64,000 nucleotides of DNA. Source: Streptomyces sp. NBC_01283. GTDB lineage: Bacteria; Actinomycetota; Actinomycetes; Streptomycetales; Streptomycetaceae. Shown here in pieces: positions 58,202 through 64,000 of the stretch (within the stretch, counting starts at the first letter, position 1; every line of letters begins with the position of its first letter). The DNA lies in assembly GCF_041435335.1 (NCBI RefSeq), contig NZ_CP108430.1, forward strand, positions 7,846,001-7,910,000, written 5' to 3'. Under the pieces are notes generated by a model, which was not told the origin of the DNA, did no database searches, and saw only the letters and a program-made list of their open reading frames with translations. The position numbers were made by a program, and so were the translations under genes.

Positions 58202-60741
58202 TGGATGACAGGGACGTCTTCGAGGTGCCGGGTCTCCAGGAGCCCGTGGAGATCAGGATCGACCGGTGGGGCGTCCCGCACCTGTACGCCGCCTCGCAGG
58301 ACGACCTCTTCCTCGCCCAGGGCTTCAACGCCGCCCGCGACCGCCTCTTCCAGCTCGACCTGTGGCGGCGGCGCGGACTCGGCCTGCTCGCCGAGGTGCT
58401 GGGTGAGGAGTACGCCGAACACGACCGCGCGGCACGGCTGTTCCTCTACCGCGGCGACATGGCCGAGGAGTGGCGCGCGTACGGCGACGACACGGAACGG
58501 GTGACGACGGCCTTCGCCAACGGCATCAACGCGTACGTCTCCCTCTGCCGCGCCGATGCATCCCAACTTCCTCCCGAATTCGCCCTGCTGGACTACGAAC
58601 CGGCGTACTGGCAGCCCTCCGACGTGGCCCGCATCCGCAGTCACGGCCTGCAGTACAACCTCCACGACGAGGTCGCCCGCGCCCTCACCCTGCGCGACCA
58701 CGGCCCCGGGGCGGAGGACCTGCGTCGCCGACGCGAGCCCGCACCGCACCGGCTGCGCGTCCCCGAAGGCCTCGACCTGTCCGTCATCCCGTCCGACGTC
58801 CTGCGCGTGTACGAGATGGCCACCACGCCCCCCTGGGCGGCGGGCGCGGCGCCCCGGCAGGGCCTCGACGGCTCCAACAACTGGGTCATCGCCCCGTCCC
58901 GTACGGCCACCGGCCGCCCCCTCCTGGCCAACGACCCGCACCGCGGGATCGCCCTGCCCGCGCTGCGTTACCTCGCACACCTCTCGGCACCCGGCATCGA
59001 CGTCGTCGGAGCGGGCGAACCGGCCCTGCCCGGCATCTCCATCGGCCACAACGGCCGGGTCGCCTTCGGCCTGACGATCTTCCCGATCGACCAGGAGGAC
59101 CTGTACGTCTACCGCACCAACCCGGCCAACCCGCACGAGTACTGGTATCAGGACCGCTGGGAGCCGATGACGTGCGTCCAGGAAGCGATCCCTGTGCGCG
59201 GTGGCGACACGGTCACGGCCGACCTGTGGTTCACCCGGCACGGCCCGGTCATCCGAGAACTTCCCGAGCGGAACGCCGCGTTCGCGGTCCGTGCGGCCTG
59301 GCTCGGCCCCGGCATGGCGCCCTACCTGGGCAGCATGGACTACATGCGGGCGGCGACCCCCGACGCCTTCGTGGCGGCGATGCGCCGCTGGGGCGCACCC
59401 GGCGAGAACCAGGTCTACGCGTCCCCCGACGGCACGATCGGCTGGCGGCCCGCAGGCCGCGTGCCCGTGCGCCCCAACTGGGACGGCACCCTCCCCGTGC
59501 CGGGCGACGGCCGCTACGAATGGGACGGCTTCCTGGACGTGGAGGAACTCCCCTCCGTCCGCGACCCGGCCCATGGCTGGTTCGCCACGGCCAACCAGCT
59601 GAACCTGCCGCCCACGTACCCGAACGCGGAGAAGACGGTGACGTACGACTGGTACGCACCGACCCGCCACGACCGCATCTCGGAGGAACTCGGCGCGCAC
59701 AGGGCCTGGACGGTCGAGGACTGCGTACGCCTGCAGACGGACTACGTGAGCCTTCCGGGACGGCGGGTGCAGGCGCTGCTCGCGGGGTTGCGGGGTGGGG
59801 GCGCGGTGTCCGGGGCTCGCGCGCCCGGCGACGCGGCGGCGGACGCCTCTGCGCTCGGCCATGGCGTGCCCGGTGAGGGCACCGTCGAGACCGGCCTGAT
59901 CGGCGATGGCTCGTCCGCGCCCGCTGCGACGGGTGACGGTGCCGACGCAGCGACGGGTGACGGTGCCGGCACAGCGACCGGCGCCGCCGAATCCGGTCGC
60001 CCCACCGTCCTCGGCGACCCCCTCACCACCGCCCTCACCCTCCTCCGCGACTGGGACACCCGTCTCACCGCCGGCTCACCGGCCGCCGCCCTCTTCGAGG
60101 TCTGGTACCGGCGCCACCTGCGCCCCGCCCTGCTGACCCGGGCCCTCGACGGGATCGTGGGTGACGAGCAGCGTGACCGGGCCCTGGCGCGGGTCCTGCC
60201 CGCCGAGGACGCCGCGGCGGACGCCCGCGTCGACCTGGAGCTCCTGGACGGGGAGCCGGACCCGCGGTTGCTCCTCGGCACGCTCTCCGACGCCGTCGGT
60301 GAACTCACCGGGCTCCTGGGACCCGACCCGGCCACCTGGTCCTGGGGCGCCCTGCACCACGCCCACCCGCACCACCCCATCGCCGCGCTGCTGGACGGGC
60401 CCGCCCCGGAGTGGGCCTCCGTGGGCCCCGTCCCGCGCGGCGGCAGCGGGGACACCGTGGGAGCCGCCGCCTACGGGCCCGGGTTCCGGCAGACCGCGGG
60501 GGCCACCTTCCGGATCGTCGTGGACGTCGGCTCCTGGGACGAATCCGTGGCGATGAACTCGCCGGGGCAGTCCGGCGTTCCGGGCAGCCCGCACTACGAC
60601 GACCTGTTCGCGAGCTGGGCCGCCGACGGTTCCTTCCCGCTCCTCTACTCCCGGGAGGCCGTGGAGAAGCACACGCGGCGGACGATCACGCTGCGACCGT
60701 CCGCCACGCGGGCTCAGGCGGCCGATCCGAAGGGCAGGTAG
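58201..60741 (+). CDS. Penicillin-acylase-family Ntn hydrolase without signal peptide
   Basis: An 846-residue Ntn hydrolase. The alpha part has VPHLYAASQDDLFLAQGFNAARDRLFQLDLWRRRGLG; the nucleophile is Ser225 in LDGSNNWVIAP, where autocleavage would expose the serine; the beta part has PLLANDPHRGIALPA, SIGHNGRVAFGLTIFPIDQEDLYVY and GENQVYASPDGTIGW. Penicillin G acylases and quorum-quenching AHL acylases are exported, but here the protein begins MDDRDVFEVPG with no signal, so it should work in the cytoplasm on something imported by the adjacent symporter. A low-complexity insert with ATGDGA repeats lies at about 550-600. Its end overlaps the convergent DUF917 gene by 28 bases. Confidence 0.92.
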   Translation: MDDRDVFEVPGLQEPVEIRIDRWGVPHLYAASQDDLFLAQGFNAARDRLFQLDLWRRRGLGLLAEVLGEEYAEHDRAARLFLYRGDMAEEWRAYGDDTERVTTAFANGINAYVSLCRADASQLPPEFALLDYEPAYWQPSDVARIRSHGLQYNLHDEVARALTLRDHGPGAEDLRRRREPAPHRLRVPEGLDLSVIPSDVLRVYEMATTPPWAAGAAPRQGLDGSNNWVIAPSRTATGRPLLANDPHRGIALPALRYLAHLSAPGIDVVGAGEPALPGISIGHNGRVAFGLTIFPIDQEDLYVYRTNPANPHEYWYQDRWEPMTCVQEAIPVRGGDTVTADLWFTRHGPVIRELPERNAAFAVRAAWLGPGMAPYLGSMDYMRAATPDAFVAAMRRWGAPGENQVYASPDGTIGWRPAGRVPVRPNWDGTLPVPGDGRYEWDGFLDVEELPSVRDPAHGWFATANQLNLPPTYPNAEKTVTYDWYAPTRHDRISEELGAHRAWTVEDCVRLQTDYVSLPGRRVQALLAGLRGGGAVSGARAPGDAAADASALGHGVPGEGTVETGLIGDGSSAPAATGDGADAATGDGAGTATGAAESGRPTVLGDPLTTALTLLRDWDTRLTAGSPAAALFEVWYRRHLRPALLTRALDGIVGDEQRDRALARVLPAEDAAADARVDLELLDGEPDPRLLLGTLSDAVGELTGLLGPDPATWSWGALHHAHPHHPIAALLDGPAPEWASVGPVPRGGSGDTVGAAAYGPGFRQTAGATFRIVVDVGSWDESVAMNSPGQSGVPGSPHYDDLFASWAADGSFPLLYSREAVEKHTRRTITLRPSATRAQAADPKGR
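59926..59973 (+). repeat. 24-nt tandem repeat inside the acylase gene
   Basis: Two 24-base units that agree at 22 positions encode ATGDGADA and ATGDGAGT, followed by a partial third ATGAAE. The insert lies in a linker poor in secondary structure. It is probably a slippage product tolerated in a surface loop. Confidence 0.8.
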
Positions 60742-61790
60742 TCCACCTCGTACCCGAAGTAGCGGGGACCGGTGAGCGCGAGGCCGCCCGGAGTGATCCA
60801 GCGCGGGTCGCAGCGGGCGGCGATGACGCTGACGCGCAGGCCGTAGCGCAGGCCCTCGGTGGTCACCGGGGCACCGGTCTCGCTGTCCAGGACGCAGATC
60901 AGGTCGGGCGTGGTCGCCACGGCCACCCCGTCGCGCGTGGCCATCAAGTGCTCGTTCTGGAAGCCGAGTTCGAGCACCCGGCCCGTGTCGTCCCCCGTGC
61001 CGTCGACGCGGGCGTGGCCGCGCGCGAAGCCGCCCTCCGTACGGCGGATCACGTCGGCCACCTTGCCCGTCAGGAGGGGGATGCCGTCCAGCGCAGCCCG
61101 CGCCGCCGCCACCGGATCGCCGTGCGCGGCGCGCGCCTCGCGCACCACCGTGCCGAGCCGCCCGGCGAGCGTCAGCGTCGCCGGGACCAGACCGTCGGCG
61201 AGCTGATCGCCGCGCAGCACGGTGTCCGCGCAGCTGATCTGGCAGCCGAGCTCCACGCACACCGCGCGGGCGATCCGCTCGGCGGCATGATTGTCGACGG
61301 CCTCGACGATGACGGTGTTGCCTTTGTCGTCGGCGAGCGCCATCGGCGAATTGGTGATCCCGACGAGGCCGGGCAGCACCATCTGCGCCTCGGGGAACGC
61401 CCGCCCCATCCCGTCCCCGTCCACGAGGGGGAGCCCGGCGCGCGCGGCGCACACGATCGGCAGCATCGAGTTGACCCCGCCGACCTCCAGCGGCGTGAGG
61501 TGGGTGGCACGGCGCCCGAGGTGCCTCTCCAGGGCACGCAAGGCGGCCAGGTACTCCCGCCCGTTGGGCACCCGCTCCAGGAGGACGGTGGGCGCGCCAA
61601 GGCCGGAGATGGGGACGACGGTCGCGTCGGCGTCGACCTCGTCGATGGGGGTGAGCCGCACCGGACCGTGCGCACGGATGGCCTCGCGGGCGAGCAGCTT
61701 GCCGATGTAGGGGTCGCCGCCGCCACCCGTGCCGAGGATACCGGCGCCCAGGGCGATGTCGTCGAGGTCGTCGAGGGTGATCTCACGCAT
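60714..61790 (-). CDS. DUF917 family protein (hydantoinase-associated)
   Basis: A 358-residue protein beginning REITLDDLDDIALGAGILGTGGGGDPYIGKLL, the DUF917 signature, with VGGVNSMLPIVCAARAGLPLVDGDGMGRAFPE in the middle. The family is found next to hydantoinase/oxoprolinase genes and may be a subunit or a related ATP-dependent enzyme of ureide and hydantoin breakdown. The ATG at 61790 overlaps the end of the hydantoinase gene by eight bases; the longer frame is antisense to that gene. Its tail overlaps the acylase gene from the other side. Confidence 0.9.
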   Translation of the reverse strand: MREITLDDLDDIALGAGILGTGGGGDPYIGKLLAREAIRAHGPVRLTPIDEVDADATVVPISGLGAPTVLLERVPNGREYLAALRALERHLGRRATHLTPLEVGGVNSMLPIVCAARAGLPLVDGDGMGRAFPEAQMVLPGLVGITNSPMALADDKGNTVIVEAVDNHAAERIARAVCVELGCQISCADTVLRGDQLADGLVPATLTLAGRLGTVVREARAAHGDPVAAARAALDGIPLLTGKVADVIRRTEGGFARGHARVDGTGDDTGRVLELGFQNEHLMATRDGVAVATTPDLICVLDSETGAPVTTEGLRYGLRVSVIAARCDPRWITPGGLALTGPRYFGYEVDYLPFGSAA

Positions 61791-63363
61791 GGGAGATCGC
61801 TTCGGCGTCGGGCGCGGTGGCCGCACCGAGACGCGCCAGGTCGAGATCGCCGACGGCCCTGACGCGGATGCGCGTCGCACCGCCGGGCAGATAGGCGAGC
61901 GGCACCTCCTCGACGTCGACGACCCGTACGCTGCCGGCGCGCGCCCCGGCGTCCCGCGCCCGCCCGACGGCCTCCTCGCGGGCCCCGGCGAGCACCGCGT
62001 CCCGGTGGCCTTCGGGGACGCGAAAGATCCGGTCGGTCTCACCGCTGACCTGCGCGATCGCCGCACCCACCGCGTTGGCCACGCCGAAGTGGCCCGGCCT
62101 GCGCACATCGGTGTAGCCGTGCAGTGCTTCGGGCACGAGGATGGAGCCGCCGCCCACGACGACCACGGGCAGCACCGCCGACGACGTCCGCATCCGGTCG
62201 ACGCCTTCGGCGAGCCGCTCGGCGATGCGGTGCAGGGAGCGCTCGGTGAACTCCCGCCCCAGATGGGCGACATGATCGCGGTCCCCGATGTCCGCACGGC
62301 CCGCCGCCACCGCGAGATCCGTCGCCGTCAGCCGCGTACCGCCGAACACGAGCGCTTCCTCCGTGAGCCGGTAGCCCACCGACCGCGGTCCCGCCTCGCC
62401 GTCGCGCGACACCAGGGATCCGCCGCCGATGCCGAGCGAAAGGACGTCAGGCATGCGGAAGTTGGTGCGGATGCCCGCGACCTCGCTCTCGCCCGCGGCC
62501 TCGCGCGGAAAGCCCCCGGCCAGGACGCCGATGTCGGCCGTCGTGCCGCCCACGTCGACGACCGCGCAGTCGCCGAGCCCGGAGAGGAGCGCCGCGCCCC
62601 GCATCGAGTTGGTCGGCCCCGACGCGAAGGTCGCGACGGGCCACGAGCGTGCGAAGTCGACGTCCATGAGCGTGCCGTCGTTCTGCGACAGGAAGAACGG
62701 GGCCGTGATCGCCATCTCGGCAAGCGCCTTGCCGAACGACTCGACGGTGACGGTGGCCAGATCCCGCAGCGCCGCGTTGACGATCGTGGCGTTCTCCCGT
62801 GCGAGCAGCCCGACCCGGCCGAGGTCGTGCGAGAGCGAGAAGTGCGTTCCCTCGCCCAGTTCCTCCCGCAGGATCTCGGCGGCGCGCCACTCGTCCGCCT
62901 CCGCGACCGGCGAGAACACCGACGACACGGCGACCGAGGTGAGACCGCGCGCGGCGATGTCCGCGGCCGTCCGCCGCAGCTCGTCGGGGTCGAGCGGCGA
63001 CAGCGGCCGCCCGTCGAACTCCCGTCCGCCGTGGCAGAGATAGCCGTGCCCGCCGACGGCCGCGCGCTGCCGCGCGGGCCAGTCCGCCATGGGCGGCAGG
63101 GCGGCGGTGGCAGGCAGGCCGAGACGCACGGCGGCCACGGGAGTGAGCCGGACGCCCTCGACGAGTGCGTTCATGAAGTGCGTGGTGCCGATCATCACGG
63201 CGGTGACGGATTCGACGGGCGGGGCGAGGTCCTGGAGCGCGGCGGTGATCCCGGAGGTGATGTCGGGGGTGGTCGGTGACTTGGCGGCCGCGAGCACGCG
63301 GTCGTCGTCCCTGAGGAGGACGGCGTCGGTGTTGGTCCCACCGACATCGATGCCGATACGCAT
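61783..63363 (-). CDS. Hydantoinase/oxoprolinase-family protein (HyuA-like)
   Basis: A 526-residue protein of the hydantoinase A/oxoprolinase group. It starts RIGIDVGGTNTDAVLL, the ATP phosphate motif, followed by a hydantoinase N-terminal block and, in the middle, FASGPTNSMRGAALLSGLGDCAVVDVGGTTADIGVL, the second nucleotide motif. It would hydrolyse a cyclic amide (hydantoin, 5-oxoproline-like) with ATP. GAAGGA stands before the ATG. A DUF917 gene follows in overlap. Its convergence with the acylase operon suggests a linked catabolic theme with separate control; the upstream region has CCGTC...GACGG repeats. Confidence 0.92.
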   Translation of the reverse strand: MRIGIDVGGTNTDAVLLRDDDRVLAAAKSPTTPDITSGITAALQDLAPPVESVTAVMIGTTHFMNALVEGVRLTPVAAVRLGLPATAALPPMADWPARQRAAVGGHGYLCHGGREFDGRPLSPLDPDELRRTAADIAARGLTSVAVSSVFSPVAEADEWRAAEILREELGEGTHFSLSHDLGRVGLLARENATIVNAALRDLATVTVESFGKALAEMAITAPFFLSQNDGTLMDVDFARSWPVATFASGPTNSMRGAALLSGLGDCAVVDVGGTTADIGVLAGGFPREAAGESEVAGIRTNFRMPDVLSLGIGGGSLVSRDGEAGPRSVGYRLTEEALVFGGTRLTATDLAVAAGRADIGDRDHVAHLGREFTERSLHRIAERLAEGVDRMRTSSAVLPVVVVGGGSILVPEALHGYTDVRRPGHFGVANAVGAAIAQVSGETDRIFRVPEGHRDAVLAGAREEAVGRARDAGARAGSVRVVDVEEVPLAYLPGGATRIRVRAVGDLDLARLGAATAPDAEAISHA

Positions 63364-63739
63364 GGTGGTGGAGTCCTTCGTGAGGCGACAGTCGGGTGAT
63401 GCGTAGTACGGACGTGACGCACGCCGTGATCAATCAGGCGGGCGGGACGGCGGTTTCCGGGGCGTCCCGGCCGTCCGACGGCGGCATCGACCCATCGACC
63501 GTCAGACGACGGCCACGGTATTCCGGAGCCTATGAACATCGGCGAACATCGGCCCTTTCGTCCCCCGAGCCAAGGACCTCGACATGTCGAAACGGCGCCT
63601 ACCCACCACTGGCAGTCGCCGCCCGCCCGCACGACCAGGGGGCTGTCGGCTGCCCCGGCGTGCGCACATCATCCGGTCGTGCACCCGCGCGGAGGCCGGC
63701 GCCCGCCGTTCGCGGGCACCGGCCTCCGCAGCCACCCTG
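63364..63739. other. Intergenic region upstream of the hydantoinase gene
   Basis: About 375 bases without a supported gene. It holds two CCGTC/GACGG inverted repeats (63471-63481 with a one-base centre and 63499-63512 with four), a 10-bp tandem repeat GAACATCGGC at 63534-63553, and a strong hairpin at 63689-63729. The paired repeats are candidate operators for the hydantoinase gene. Confidence 0.55.
63689..63729 (-). terminator. Terminator hairpin after the NADH-dehydrogenase-like gene
   Basis: Two 18-nt arms (63689-63706 and 63712-63729) pair fully on the minus-strand RNA, with one G-U pair, around a five-base loop. It begins 11 bases past the TAG stop of the partial minus-strand gene. On the plus strand the same position is a C-A mismatch, which supports function on the minus strand. 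Confidence 0.75.
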
Positions 63740-64000
63740 CTACGGGAACAGCGGCTTCTCCGGGGCCATCGAACGCGCTGCCACGTCCGACGTCATCCGT
63801 GCGTGGATCTCCTCCGGCGAGAGATAGACGTCCGTCTTCTCGAAGTCCGCGAGCGTGGCGGGACGTTGGGACTGGAACCCGGTGCGTACGTAGTCGTCGC
63901 CCGCGAGCGCGTTGAGCCCCCAGTTCGCGGCCGTACGGAAGCGGGCGGTGACGGTGCGCAGCGCCCCCAAGTGGTAGCCACGCGCGACGACTTGGGCGGG
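63740..64000 (-). CDS. Probable type II NADH dehydrogenase, C-terminal part (start outside window)
   Basis: The last 86 residues of a minus-strand protein. The visible part is PAQVVARGYHLGALRTVTAR, RTAANWGLNALAGDDYVRTGF and a tail ADFEKTDVYLSPEEIHARM. The AQVVxRGYHL segment followed by a membrane-associated helix resembles the end of NDH-2 flavoproteins of Streptomyces, which oxidise NADH without proton pumping; the FAD and NADH motifs would lie off the window. The assignment rests on this short segment only. A strong hairpin follows the stop. Confidence 0.5.
   Translation of the reverse strand, partial: PAQVVARGYHLGALRTVTARFRTAANWGLNALAGDDYVRTGFQSQRPATLADFEKTDVYLSPEEIHARMTSDVAARSMAPEKPLFP

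Noticed and set aside
1..64000. CRISPR array, tRNA, rRNA, prophage or transposon
   Set aside because: No regularly spaced direct repeats, tRNA cloverleaf ends, integrase or transposase motifs, or terminal inverted repeats around genes were seen. All longer repeats found are hairpins or short tandem duplications.

Overview
The window is high-GC actinobacterial chromosome, almost certainly Streptomyces. Signs of this are the extreme GC bias at third codon positions, frequent GTG starts and GTGA/ATGA gene overlaps, SigB-type sigma factors with anti-sigma partners, SARP and LAL-LuxR regulators, small Streptomyces-type proteins (DUF2630, DUF6214, DUF5134) and a copy of the GGGGCGCGG-type intergenic hairpin repeat. 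I found no tRNA, rRNA, CRISPR array, transposase or prophage gene. Both end genes are cut by the window: a sigma factor on the left and a probable NADH dehydrogenase on the right.

Layout. 0-13.7 kb is mostly regulation and stress: the tail of a SigB/F-type sigma factor, a STAS protein, an FtsX/MacB-like ABC exporter divergent from a two-component pair, a FUSC exporter, GAF-ANTAR, DUF2267 and VanZ genes, a second SigB/F-type sigma factor divergent from an HATPase anti-sigma protein, and a lactonase with a DasR-like site in front of it. 13.8-18.7 kb holds a sirohydrochlorin-chelatase-like protein, an N-acetylglucosamine-kinase-like protein overlapping uracil-DNA glycosylase, a BNR-repeat protein and homocysteine S-methyltransferase. 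18.7-28.4 kb is a peptide-ABC locus: SBP, permeases and a fused two-domain ATPase, ending in the methyltransferase, divergent from a ROK repressor and an M81 metallopeptidase, followed by a secreted PheC-like protein.

28.4-37 kb is the most unusual part. Three tightly packed genes encode a GHSAG-type alpha/beta hydrolase, a caspase-fold peptidase with a His/Cys pair and an unrecognised protein with beta-sandwich-like and helical parts. They face a small SARP regulator, a giant LAL-LuxR ATPase and a 71-residue Cys-containing protein. A near-palindromic GGGGTYATCCC motif lies 42-44 bp upstream of a plausible -10 box at three promoters: those of the hydrolase-caspase operon, the SARP gene and the small protein. 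The genes therefore look like one co-regulated system of unknown function, possibly cell death or defence.

37-51.7 kb is a run of regulator/target pairs: an ArsR protein with an Old Yellow Enzyme (two TACGA-N6-TCGTA sites), FprA, LysR with an MFS transporter, DUF305, a secreted LVIVD-repeat protein, TetR, DUF2630, PAP2, M56 peptidase, DUF5134, and FUSC with MarR. 51.7-63.4 kb is a catabolic cluster. An FCD-GntR regulator with overlapping palindromic operators diverges from an M20 amidohydrolase, ALDH, SDR, DUF3311 plus sodium:solute symporter, and a signal-less penicillin-acylase homologue. This run meets a convergent hydantoinase/DUF917 pair. The set would suit uptake of an N-acylated or amide compound, its cleavage in the cytoplasm and oxidation of the released aldehyde or alcohol.
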